A stretch of DNA of 64,000 bases. Origin: Selaginella tamariscina. Lineage: Eukaryota > Streptophyta > Lycopodiopsida > Selaginellales > Selaginellaceae. The position numbers and the translations under genes are program-made. A model generated the notes under the pieces. The model was not told the DNA's origin and ran no database searches. It saw only the letters and a list, made by a program, of their open reading frames with translations. This document shows positions 35,707 through 47,338 of the stretch, piece after piece (the stretch's first letter is position 1; each line of letters starts with the position of its first letter). Location: positions 1 to 64,000 of the forward strand of contig PUQB01000746.1 of the NCBI GenBank assembly GCA_003024785.1, in the 5' to 3' direction.

Positions 35707-38700
35707 TGGTATCGGAGCGTGAAACGATCATGGAATGAGGGGATTTAGTTTTCTGCCATGGGGAAGCACGCTGCGGAGCGAGCGAAGAAATTACAACTTG
35801 CTGAGACGTGTCGAGGACCAGGTGCAGAAACGAAAGAAGCGTTCTAGGATCCTTGAAGTAGAAAAGTTCATACGTGAACAGGGGTGGTCGGTGACAGAAG
35901 TTCTTGCAGACATGACGAGCAGTGCCTCCAGTACCAAAGCGATTCCAATTCCTCTGTTTTCGGGCAGTGACTTCAAAACTGGTCAAGAGAGATCAGTTTC
36001 GTGTTCTTACGAGATAACTGCCTGAGATTAGTGAATGGACAGGAGCCAAAACCAGCAGAGGGAGATCCTAAGCTGGAGGACTGGGTGATCCGCAATGACA
36101 AAGCTCTATCAACCATGGGGATTGGGCTTGGCAGGCTTCATCACCATCACTGGACTTGACAAAGTCAGCAGGGGAGAATTGGACAGCGCTGAAGAACGTG
36201 TTCGGGAATCAAGCAAGCGCTGACATTGCAAAGACTACCCTGAGAGGTAAACTTTTGAGTTGAAAATACTTCCTCGTGAGTCTCCAGCAATGTTTCTGGA
36301 CGGATGAAGTCGATCCTCTCACAACTCTCTGCTCTGGGAGTAAATTTCACAGATGACGACCATAAGTCGATTCTGCTGAAAGCCATCAAAGTTCCAGACT
36401 ACAAGTACTTCCGGACGATGATGAAGAACTCAACAAAAAACTTTGCTGAAATACAAGCAGCGTTCCTCGACGAAGCTGATGAAGATGAAATAGACATCCT
36501 GGGAGCAGTCACAAACAGTGAGTGCCTTCTATGCTGTCTCTAACAAGCAGCCTGCAGAAAAATCCTCAGTAGGAAAAAGTGGAGGCACTCAGACCAGTCG
36601 CAAGGCCTCAAGTGACAGTGTCACTGGCAATAAGACTGGTACAAGTTTGGAAATGAAGAAACCTATCGGACTGTGCAACTATGCAAGCGGGAGGGTCATT
36701 TTGCTAGAGACTGTCGGGACAAAGCTGCTGGACTTCCACGTGGAGCAGGACTCAAAAAGAGAAACAACACTAAGAGCAGGGCACTAATGGTGCGAGCCAG
36801 TGGTCTCAACCATGTGCCAGCTCAAGAAGATGAAGATATCATCTGGATCGACTCAGCGGCAACCATGCACATGACAGGAAAGCGAGAATGTTTCTCTCTC
36901 CTTCGGAAGACTGAGTCAAAGATCACTGTACGTGTCGGAGATGACAGAGACTTGCCAGTGGCAGGTGTGGGCTCAGTAACTGTTCAGTTTTGGATGGGAG
37001 CCAGAGTCAGATCGAGGATATGTTTTACGTACCCAAGTTGGGTTACAATCTGTTGTCAGTTGGAGCGTCAACTGACAAAGGCCTCGCTTTTTATTTTGAC
37101 GATGCAGAATGCATTGTGAGTGAGAAACGTACCAGAAAAATGGTTGCTCAAGGTTTGAGATATCAAATGCTTTATAAGCTTGATGCAAAGCTTATGGTTT
37201 CTCTAGAAAACTCACCGGCCAAAGCTCTGTCCTCAAGAGTCGTTCCAGGAAACATGCAGCTTTGGCATGAGCGCCTGGGACATCTTCATGAGGATGGGAT
37301 TAAGGCAGTATCAAGAGACCAAGCTCAAGTCAATGAGCTGGAGCTTTCAGGGGTGCTCGAATTCTGTGAAGCTTGTGTGCTTGGCAAGCATGCCAGGCAG
37401 ACCTTTCCAAGCCAATCCGAATTTGTGAGCAGTAAACCACTGGAGCTAGTGCACTCGGACGTGTGTGGACCTTTTCACGTCCAAACTCTTGATTTTAAAA
37501 AATACTTTGTAACATTTATCGATCATTTTTCAAAGTATACAGCTGCATGGCCCATGAGCAAGAAGTCAGAAGTTCTTGACTACTTCAAAATCTACAAGCA
37601 GGCAGCTGAGAACAAACACGGGTCCAAACTTCAAACTCTTCGAAGCGATCGAGGAGGAGAATATAAATCTAGAGAGTTCACAGCTTATACCCGAGAACAA
37701 GGAATCCACCAGCAGTTTACCGCTCCAGACAGTCCTGCTCAAAATGGAGTTGCTGAGAGGATGAACCGCACTCTAGTTGAGAGTGCTCGGAGCATGTTGA
37801 TCCACGCTGGGATGCCTTACTCCTTCTGGGCGGATGCTCTGGCGACAGCTGTGTACATCCGGAACAGACTACCTTCCAAATCCATCCAAGGGGATGTTCC
37901 CTTCACAAAATGGAGCAGGAAACATGCAAGTCTTCGACACTTGCGCGTGTTTGGCTGTACTGCCTACGCAAAAATAACTAGCGGAAACAGGAGGAAGCTG
38001 GAACCAAAAAGCGTTACGTGCATCATGGTTGGCTACTCACTAGAGTCAAAAGCCTACAACCTGTATCATGTTGAGTCTCGCCGATACATCATCAGTCGAA
38101 ACGTACATTTCAACGAATGTGAGCTCTATAAGCACAGGTATGGATCACGCACAGTAACCCAAACTACTCCATGTTTATTGGAGGAGGAGCTCAAGAAAGT
38201 GGTTCCAGTACCAGCTGCAGTGCAATTCCAACCGGACCAGTACGTGGTGGTCCAGCTGCTGTACCAGATCCACATGCAGTGCCGCCAGCTAACCCTCCGC
38301 CACCAACTCCAGAACAAGTCACAGAGTCAACTTTTGTAAGACCAGACCCGGTCCATGCCATCTTTGACGAACTGGAGAAGGATGCCGATGATGGTGGAGA
38401 GTTTGACGTTCAAGCTCCACCAGTTGTTACAGCTCCACCACCAGCAGTCTCAAATGTTTCTACTGTCGGTGCTCCACCAGTTCCAGGAAGGTAGTTAATA
38501 CTGTGACCGCAGTGGGAGAACTAGCTATATGACTCCTGCAGCTATTGAGTCTCAGGCTCAGCGTACTCAAAGCTCCAGACCTCGGAGCAGAAGTTCTAGT
38601 AGAACTCGTGCTCCTCAACCTGATCGTGCCTTGTTCATAGCCGTTGCACTTTCACGAGAACCTACTACAGTGCGTGCAGCACTTCAATCACCAGAGGCCG

Positions 38701-40285
38701 ACCAGTGGCGTGCAGCGATGCAGGAGGAGTACAACTCACTACAGCGCAACAACGTTTGGACATTAACAACTTTACCTCCGGGTAGACAAGTTGTCAGTAC
38801 CAAATGGATATTCAAAAGAAAGCTGGATGCCTCAGGAGCAGTACTCCGGCACCGAGCCAGATTTGTCGCTCGAGGATTTAGCCAAGTGGCTGGAGTAGAT
38901 TTCCTAGAAACATTTTCGCCAGTGGCGAAGTTAACCTCTATCAGGTGCTTCTTCGACTTGCAGCCTTCTACAATTTGGAATTACATCAGCTTGATATTAA
39001 AGCCGCGTTCCTGTACGGGGAGCTAAACGAAGAAGTCTATTGCTCTCAGCCGGAGGGTTTTATCATCCAAGGTCAGGAAACAAAGTCTGCAAGTTGCAGC
39101 GTGCCCTGTATGGGCTTAAGCAAGCTCCACGAGCCTGGTATCATCATATGGACAAGTTCCTGGTCTCACTAGGCTTTCAAAAAATCTCAACGGACAGTAA
39201 TGTTTACGTCCTTCGAGCAAATAGTGGTTTTGCTCTGTTAGCACTTTACGTGGACGACAACCTAATGGCTGCTCGTCCTGCTGCTTTGGTCAAATTCTTG
39301 GAGAAGAAGTTTTGTGACCAATTTGAGATTTCTGCCACGGGACCACTTTCTTTCTGCCTCGGTATTCAGATAACTCGAGATAGGAGCGCAGGAATACTTG
39401 AGCTCTCTCAAGCTCATTACGTGGACGAGATTCTCCAAAGGTTTAGCATGGATGAAGCTCGACCAACTGCAACACCTATGGAGCTTGGACAGACTTTGTC
39501 TAATGAGCAAAGCCCGACATCAGAGGAGGAGAGAGCACTAATGAGCAGAGTTCCATTTCGACAGGCTGTCGGGTGTTTGCTATATCTGGCCATTAGTACG
39601 AGACCTGATATCAGCTTTGCTGTGGGGCCGTCTCCAGGTTCTTGGAAAACCCAGGCGTGATTCACTGGAACGCTGTAAAGAGAATTCTTCGTTATTTAAA
39701 AGGTACGGCTTCGTACTGTCTCAGGTATTGGGGATGTTCCTCAGGAGAGTTGGAGCTCAGTGGGAGCTCCAAAGCAGCTTAATTGAGAGCTCAAATCAGC
39801 TACAGCTGGATGGCTATACTGATTCGGATTGGGCAGGAGACAAGGATTCTCGGAAGTCCACTTCAGGTTTCCTGTTTTTCCTTGAAGGAGCACTCGTAAG
39901 CTGGGGAAGTAAACGTCAAGCTACTGTGGCTCTTTCATCAACGGAAGCTGAATATATAGCAGCTACAGGTGCTGCAAAGGAGTCCAAGTGGATTGCAGAT
40001 TTTCTCAGAGAAGTCGAAGTCCCTGCTCAACAACCCGTGAGAATCTACTGCGATAATAAGAGCGCTATCGAACTGTCCAAGAATCCAAGGTTTCATGGAC
40101 GTACAAAACATTTTGAAATTAAGGTACATTTTGTTCGAGAGCAGGTGCTGGCTAACCGAGTTAGCTTGCAGTATATTTCAACGCAGCAGATGACAGCGGA
40201 TGTGATGACCAAGTCATTAGCTCGAACAAGTTTGCAGGTCATCGTGAAGCTATGGGAGTTCTGTACTCTCACGGCTGAGTGGGAG

Positions 40286-40494
40286 TGTTGGGAGCCAGCC
40301 TGGAGTCAAGGACAGGTGGCGACGGACGTGTACGCACGGTGATGATACATGTGCACTGAGCGTTACGGTGATGATACATGTGCACTGAGCGTTACAGTGA
40401 TGATACATGTGCACTGAGCGTTACGACGTTCAGATACTTTGTATATATATATATTGAGAAAAATCAATATAAAAATTAGTTAGATAAACTCTCA
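40286..40494 (+). repeat. 3' LTR of the copia element
   Basis: 209 bp, same as the 5' LTR apart from microsatellite and homopolymer length, including the three ~28-bp tandem units (40,339-40,423). Confidence 0.95.
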
Positions 40495-40499
40495 TTATC

Positions 40500-41110
40500 C
40501 TCAATAGCTTCAAACACATGTGCTTCATCTTGGTTATGATAGCAAACAGCTCTCCTAAAATACAAATCATTAATAAAAAAATAATGATTAAAAACAAGTC
40601 TTTCAAGAACCTTTTCATACTCTTCATAGAGGTTGGTGCCTTAATATTGTTCATAGTTCCATTCCGGCCATTTTTCATGATGAGCCAAGCCATGCAGCCT
40701 TCCCTGAAAACAACAACTTCAATACCTCATCTTGCAAAGCTTTAGAGGCAGCATGAAGGTCCATTAAAATCTGTAGTTGCAGAATTGCCATCAAAAGCAG
40801 TTCACCGTAGTTCACGTCCATAGGCTCATCAAAAATGAATGCTTCCTCCTCTTCATCAGAATAATCAACAATGTTTTCCAGCAAGTCAATATCATTCATG
40901 ATGGGTGTACCTTGATTACACCTTTGCATCATCCGCATCTTCAAATGAACCTACTGCGACATCCTCTAGAAATCATATTGCACCTCCTTGTGCAACAGCT
41001 TTGTTTGATTGTGCAAATTCTACCTTGCACTCACCGATTGTTCGAGACAAAACCCAGCTCTTATCAAGTGCCTGTGATACCCGCTACTTGTGAAGGAGAT
41101 TCCCATGCCT
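40500..41110 (-). pseudogene. CACTA-like element, N-terminal transposase fragments
   Basis: Minus-strand frames at 40,944-40,675 (acidic stretch DYSDEEEEAFIFDEPMDVNY, then helix) and the overlapping region down to 40,500. Position and orientation fit the N-terminal part of the transposase at 34,259 and 29,375, and N-terminal acidic stretches ahead of a helical region are common in Tnp2-type proteins. Resemblance is weak. Confidence 0.3.
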
Positions 41111-41739
41111 TATGAGAGAATGTAGCATCGACTACACTTATAGATCTTTGTTGAGCCTTTCAAGTTCTTTGACGGAGGACCCTCAATTTTCAACCTGCCC
41201 AACATCTCTTCATGGTTCTTAACTGTATTCTCAACAATGATGCAACCGCCTAGACATTTTGCAATATAGATATGGCAAGACACAAAGCCTTCTATGGTGC
41301 CATGCTTGATTGATCACTACCAACTTTATGCCACAACCTGAATCTGAAAACTCTAATGAAGTAGGGCCTTACCAAAGCAACATACCCAAACTTAGAAAAA
41401 ACAATATGATGTAATCCCCATAAAAAATACACAACATAAAGTTTTAAGAAAATAGTATTACTCATTTCATAATCGTTCAAACATAAAAAAGTCATTGAGA
41501 AAAAGTCACACTAACTTTTTCAAAACATAATATGAAAAATATATATCATAAGAACCAAGAAACACAATGTTGTCGAGAGGGTATGACATTTTTCAATACA
41601 ACTTCCATAAACACATGTCAAAAACATGTGGTCCACACCTTCGACCTTATCTTTGCCATGTTGTGTTTTTTTTGGGCGTGTTGTAATGTACCTCACTTTC
41701 TTCATGCTTTCCATAATGAACCTCTTTTTAGTCATCTCA

Positions 41740-43510
41740 AGTTTCACAAAGTGTTAAACAAGTTACGTTCATGGTTCTATTGGTATCATCTTTGACATGA
41801 CCTACATCATTATTTGCCCGAAATCCTCAATCTATTCCTCCTAATGGTTGTCTACAATTTATTCTAGTTCATCGTCCTTTTGAGTTGGTAGCATTTGATC
41901 TCATTGATCGTTTCTAGTAACGATAGTAAGGAATACATATGCTATTATTCTATCGGACTATTTGACACAGTATGTGAAGGTCCAGGCTCTTTCAAAGGCC
42001 AAGGCAACTCATGTGACAGATTTCTTATTTCATCAAGTGGTGTTAAGGCATGAATGTCAAGAGCGTATTCTTTCAAATCAAGGACTTCATTTCATAACTA
42101 AAGTTTTGAGTTTGCTAACTACGAGGTTGGGAATAAAATGATCTTTTACAACACCCTATCATTCACAAACTAATGGTCTAGTGGAGCGACTTTGTTTCGT
42201 CTCAACCTTACATGGGTGAAGTGTTGTGTTCCTTAGATGTGGAGTTGTTATTACCAACGCCCACCTCCAGACATGCAGGGGGTCCCAGAGGGGTCCACAT
42301 GCAGCCTCTGGTGGCTGTGCACTTAGAGGGAGTTCCGTTGATGTAGTCCACTCTTTTAGTCACTAGATGAATTGGGTTCATTGGGTTTGGTGGGAATATA
42401 TTCAGGAAAGAAGAATACTTCCCCCTCCCATACGAAGGGGACGAGCCTATTTAGCTATGTTAAGATCTATGTTACATTGGGTTGGGCACTCCCTAGCTGT
42501 CGGTGTAGCCAGGGGCGCCCATGTTGCTTGTTGCCATGGGAGAGCTTGCCATAAACCCTATATGAATGTATATTCTTATGTGGATCCCCATGTGTTGAAG
42601 CCGATCTTCTCTTATAGTTTGATTGACACTTGCCACGTGGTGCAATGGTTGACAGTCAACCGTGTCACCATCATTCACCTACTTCCTGGAATTTTATGAT
42701 GGCCACCTATATTCTTCCTCATGATGACCTACAATCATCACTACCATAACTAGGGCTCATAATGCCCATGGTCGTTCTCCCATGGACCTTTGGCTGTCCC
42801 CTACGGACCTTCGGCCTCCTCCACGGGACCTCCACACCTCCTCTCTGGGACCCCACACCTCCTCCGTGGGACATATGGCCTCCTCCTAGGACCTCCAGTT
42901 GTCCCCCTCTACACCTCCAGCTGGCCCCTTACAGACCTCCACCTTGTTGCTAAGGAACACTTAGCCGTCAACCGAACTCAACCTTACGTTTAAGTGTATG
43001 TTGTCTAAGTATGTGAATCAGCACTAGACTAACTAGGATTAGTACTTGCCCCTTTTTTAGTTTGCCTATGTGTCCTCTATCCCCTAGTCAACTCCCCATT
43101 TCATTCCTTGCATGGTCGTTCCCTTAATATGTTTCCTTCTAATGTTGGTTCCCCTTCTTTTCATCATGTTTTGACAAATGCACAAATGTGGAGCTAGTAT
43201 TTAAATCAGACTCTTTCGGCACTGCGTAAGGAGATGTTAACAAAGTTATCTCATGTTCAGGAGGTACACAACGACACTATAATGCTCGACATTTATTTGT
43301 CCCTAATTATGCTGTGGTGATGAAGTACTAGTCTTGTATCCAAAAATGCATTCTAAAGGATTGTTCTCTAGATTAATTTCCAAATTAGTACGTATGAAAA
43401 TTGGGTTCTCAAAGTGTACATAGTCTGTAATTTAGATGGAGTGGATTTAGAATGTACATGTTCAACAACTATCTCATCTATCAACATTCAAAATCTAGTG
43501 GAGGGAATAA
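41740..43510 (+). mobile_element. Gypsy fossil, family D (integrase part), itself interrupted
   Basis: Broken plus-strand remnant. Integrase signatures are readable around 41,930-42,190 (ILSNQGLHFITK, then YHSQTNGLVER) and an integrase C-terminal stretch around 43,260-43,400 (ARHLFVPNYAV, VLYPKMHSKGLFSRL). Between them, 42,240-43,150 is unrelated proline-coding, CT-rich DNA. A GGAGGGAATAA polypurine stretch and a TG...CA LTR follow at 43,511. It is an old, heavily broken copy. Confidence 0.6.
42240..43150. other. CT-rich insert without recognised gene
   Basis: Contains imperfect short repeats of CCTCC-rich words (42,770-42,960; for example ACACCTCCTC and GGACCTCC), giving proline-rich frames in several readings that look like low complexity. 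It separates two parts of a gypsy fossil. Confidence 0.35.
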
Positions 43511-43755
43511 TGTAAGAATTTTATGGAATATACCTTGAGTATATTCTAAGGCATATATTGGAACTAGTACTAATGCCAATAGTTTAATCAAAGGTTGCCT
43601 AAAATAGATTAGCCTGTTATATTATTATATAAGGAAGGGCTTGTTAACCTTGTATGTATCCTTAAGGTTGAATATACATTATTTCATAATATTTTATGAG
43701 TGCGTGAGTGAAGTTTGTTACTCTTACTATATAATAATTATTATTAATTATTACA
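43511..43755 (+). repeat. Probable 3' LTR of gypsy family D
   Basis: Starts TGTAAGAATTTTATGG directly after a polypurine stretch, has a TATA box (TTATATAAGG, near 43,628) and plausibly ends AATTATTACA. The 3' boundary is a guess because no target duplication or second LTR is visible. Confidence 0.45.
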
Positions 43756-44099
43756 TCTGTACTAGTGTAATAATAAGTAATGGACAAAGATAGAAAAATA
43801 ATATTTTTAATATTTATTAATTCTAACTCGTTTCATTTATCTTTATGCCTTATTGCAATTTTACTTCTCACAATGGGAAAAATCTTATTTACCACAATAA
43901 AAGAACAAATAGTAATTAAAAACTATCATACAAAGGAAAATTATTTGGAATGTTTACTCACAGAACTAAAGGAATATATAATGTTATATAATAAGTTTAT
44001 TGTGTGTGTATGCATGTGTTTGTAGTCAACGACCATTTTACATCTTAAATTTTATCTAATGATTATTCTAAACTTGATCCAACGGTTATCCTAAAGTCA

Positions 44100-44556
44100 C
44101 TACATTAAAGATAAACTTAGTAGGTTAAGAATAATAATTGAATTAAAAAGTTAAATTAGGAATAAACTTATGAAGTTAAGAATACCAATTGCATTAATGG
44201 TCAAGCTTAGGAATAAACTCACCAAGTTAAAATAAATAGTAAATTATTAATATAGTGTCTATATATCATCAACACATAATCCAACTACCATTATAAATCC
44301 TAACCCACGTGGTACTATTGGAGCAGTTGGATCATGCATGGTCATGCATGACTTAGGACAAACTCACAATGTTAGGAATAATAATTAAGTTAAGAGTAAT
44401 TTCACAAAGTTAAGAATAACAATTGGGTTAAAGGTTCAACTAAGTTAAAGTTAACAATTGGGTTAAGGGTCTAAACTTAAAAATAAACTTATTAAATGAA
44501 ATATAAAAAAGGTTTAGGTTAAAGATTCAACTTACAAGATAAACTCAATTAACAAT
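44100..44556. repeat. Degenerate ~45-50 bp tandem repeat
   Basis: Repeated words AGGAATAAACT, AAGTTAAGAATAACAATTG and GGTTAAAGGTTCAAC in the same order through the stretch; units have drifted. It ends exactly where gypsy family A sequence begins (44,557). Confidence 0.6.
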
Positions 44557-47338
44557 GTTACCATGTAGAGGACAGCCTTTGTTACCAGCCCCAACACAGC
44601 CAGGACACCGTTATTACCACTACCACTCCACCAGCATTACGAGGTCAGAATCCTAATGTGACATGTTTTAGATGTGGAGAAAAAGGACACTATTCTACTG
44701 AATGTAATCGACTTAAACAATATTCGTTGTTACACATGTGGTGAGATGGGATTATTCACCAGAATATCCACAACATGAATTTAACACCGAAACATCTTCC
44801 ACTGAACCAGCGACACAGAAATTGAAGTTCAACAAGAGAATGATCTAGCAGATGACCATCACAACAAAATTACGAGTGCAAATGGGAACAAGATATAGAA
44901 CTACCCTCAACTGAGATGTATGCGGTAACATGAGCCAAGCGAGTACGAATGGAGGCAAGCAAAGAAGAACCAATACGCAAGAATTGGGAGAAAAAAAGGC
45001 TACAGTACAACGAGTAACTGATCAAATTAGAAAATGCAACAAGGGAATGAAATGACTAATGAAATGAGCATGCAATCTAATCAACGGTACCACTTGGAGA
45101 TCGTATTGTTGTTGTGATTCTGCAACAACCTATACAATTAACTATAAGGGAGTTATTGACATTAGCACCATTTTTACGAATACAGATAACAAATGCTTTG
45201 GACGTGAGTAATATTCAAACCGATACAAGTCAGGTAGGAGTGAATACAATAGAAGTTTTTACAGACGAGAAGGACTGGGATGAGGAGGCCAATGATTACG
45301 GCTTGGATTGGTAAAAATAATATTCAGAATATACCTATTGATGGAGGTTCGAGAGTGAACATAATTGAAGAGATTTGTAAACAATTCGGTCTTGGGCCCA
45401 TTGAAAATGCGCCTTTCTTAGTACGGATGGCTGATCATAGGAAAGTAAGACCCATTGGTATAATCAGATCTGTATGTATGGAAATTGCAGGAATCAAGTT
45501 TAAGGTATCTTTGGTCGTATTACGTATCGAGCAGACCAGTAAACCATACCAAATATTATTAGGAAGACCATGGTTAAAAGATGCAAAAGTACGACATAAT
45601 TGGGAGCACGACGAAATGGTACTCTATAAGAGTGGACAAGAAGCAGTTGTTCGAACGCAGTAGAAGAAGCCAATCGGACAACTGACTCGACCATTGCAAA
45701 TGGAGGATTTTGACTGGCATTACGACTTGAACAAGGAAGAAGAAAAACTCCTATTCAAAAGTAATCCAAACCTCATAGAGATAGCACAAGCGGATTTATA
45801 CCAGATGACGCCTGAAGAAGAAAACTCGGAAAATGCGGCTATTAATGATCAACAACAGCAACATATGGATACTCTCGGACTAACGGATAAGTTTAAATAA
45901 CCTTTGCAACACAGTTACAATTCAAGACAAAGTACGAACAGAAAATACAAACTCAACAAAAACTGGAGATTACTACGAATGAGAAGATTGAAGAGGTTGA
46001 AATTAAAACAAGTGAATATGGACCACGAAAAGTACGAATAGCAGTTGATCTTGAGCCGGAATACCAAAGACAGTTGATAGCAGTACTATGTCAAAATGCG
46101 GATGTTTTTGCATGGAGCAACGAGGATCTTAAGGGAGTTCCACCCACAATTTGTACCCATAAGATAAAATTATTATCACATGCAGTTCCTAAGAAACAAC
46201 AAGCATATCGAATGAATCCAACATTTTTAGCAAAAGTGAGAGAAGAAGTGGACAAGTTATTACAGGCCGGATTCATATATTCAATTGAAAACCCGCAATG
46301 GTTATCACCAATTGTCATAGTCCCAAAGAAGAATGGCAAATTACGTATCTGCGTCAATTATAAGAAGTTGAATGATGTAACGAAGTGGGATATGTACCCA
46401 ATACCATTCACCGAAGAATTGTTGGATACAGTAACAAGACATGAAATGTATTCTTTTCTGGACGGATTTTCAGGATTAACCAAGTTCAAGTAGATCCTGA
46501 GGATCAATCGAAAACGGCATTCATTAGTCCTTGGGGTACATATGCGTATCGTGTTATGCCTTTTGGGCTATGTAATGCACCATTTACCTTTTAACGTTTG
46601 GTTAGCAAAATTTCGGGATTATTTGACCATGTTTATGAAAGTTTTCTTGGATGATTTTAGCATGTATGGAACACAAGATATACACATGGACTGTTTAATA
46701 AAGTGTTTTGGGAAATGTCAATTGAACAATATAGCTCTTAATTCGGAGAAGTGCGTGTTTTCCGTGAGATCAAGAATTTTGCTTGGACATATTATGCAAG
46801 GATAGAATAATGGTGAATTAAGATAAAATCAAAGTCATACAAACAATGCAACCTCCTAAAGACATAAGCGGAGTACAACGACTTTTAGGGAAAATGGGAT
46901 ATCATCGAAGATTTATCAAAAACTACGCAGCAATAGCGAAGCCATTAAATATGCTTTTAAGGAAAACACAACCATTCAAATGGATACGCAATGCGAACAA
47001 GTTTCAATACGTTAAAGCAGGCATTAATGAAGGCTCCTATTTTAGCGAGTCCAAATTGGCAGCAGGAGTTTCATGTACAAGTGGATGCATCGTCATATGC
47101 TATCGGATGCATATTAACACAAACCCAGGAGGACGGGAAAGATCGACCATTATATTATGTGATGGGGTTAGCACCTGCAAAAGAAAATTACACGACTACG
47201 GAAAAGGAGGCACTAGGAATGGTTTATGCAGCAAAGAAATTTCGGCATTATCTGCTAGCAAACAAAGTCAAATTCATTGTCGATCATCAAGCTTTGACAC
47301 ATTTGTTAAGCAAGACGAAGCTCGAAGAAAGATTAGTA
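44557..47338 (+). mobile_element. Ty3/gypsy fossil, family A, right copy (gag end to RNase H)
   Basis: Plus-strand remnant related to the inverted copy at 2,832-5,385. Parts: zinc knuckle (TCFRCGEKGHYSTEC, about 44,660), protease region (about 45,310-45,660), reverse transcriptase (about 46,200-46,800, including SPIVIVPKKNGKLRICVNY) and RNase H (about 47,050-47,330, FIVDHQALTHLLSK). It has several interruptions. It stops at about 47,338, inside the RNase H part, exactly where the ParB-like gene sequence begins, so the junction is a rearrangement or deletion point rather than a natural element end. Confidence 0.8.

Larger units (their letters stand above)
35496..40494 (+). mobile_element. Ty1/copia element, very young, both LTRs near-identical
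   Basis: Bounded by 211- and 209-bp LTRs (TGTTGGGAGCC ... AAACTCTCA) and flanked by TTATC on both sides (35,491-35,495; 40,495-40,499). A primer site TGGTATCGGAGCG follows the 5' LTR; GAGTGGGAG precedes the 3' LTR. Parts in copia order: gag (about 35,900-36,700), zinc knuckle (CKREGHFARDC), protease (IIWIDSAATMHMTG, 36,838), GAG-pre-integrase (LWHERLGHLH), integrase (LRSDRGGEYKS, PAQNGVAERMNRT), reverse transcriptase (about 38,740-39,290, with LHQLDIKAAFLYGEL and LYVDDNL) and RNase H (about 39,810-40,150, GYTDSDWAGDKDSRKS). The two LTRs differ only by a length change in a TA run and an A run, so insertion was recent. The coding region has a handful of interruptions. Confidence 0.95.
28787..41110 (-). 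mobile_element. CACTA-like DNA transposon remnant, interrupted by two retroelements
   Basis: The left end CACTACAAGCCCAAATTTT at 28,787 has the CACTACAAG start typical of plant CACTA (En/Spm) elements, oriented inward. Minus-strand coding fragments run from about 40,944 down to 29,375 and resemble a Tnp2-type transposase, with introns or gaps between them. The reading is interrupted by a gypsy element (30,290-34,053) and a copia element (35,496-40,494), each with a perfect 5-bp target duplication, so both inserted into this element. I did not find the partner right end; 41,110 is only where coding resemblance stops. The copy is decayed, with frame changes in most fragments. Confidence 0.5.

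Noticed and set aside
42367-42993. Overlapping 60-110 codon frames
   Set aside because: Two plus-strand frames and a minus-strand frame overlap; CT-rich low-complexity DNA between parts of a gypsy fossil.
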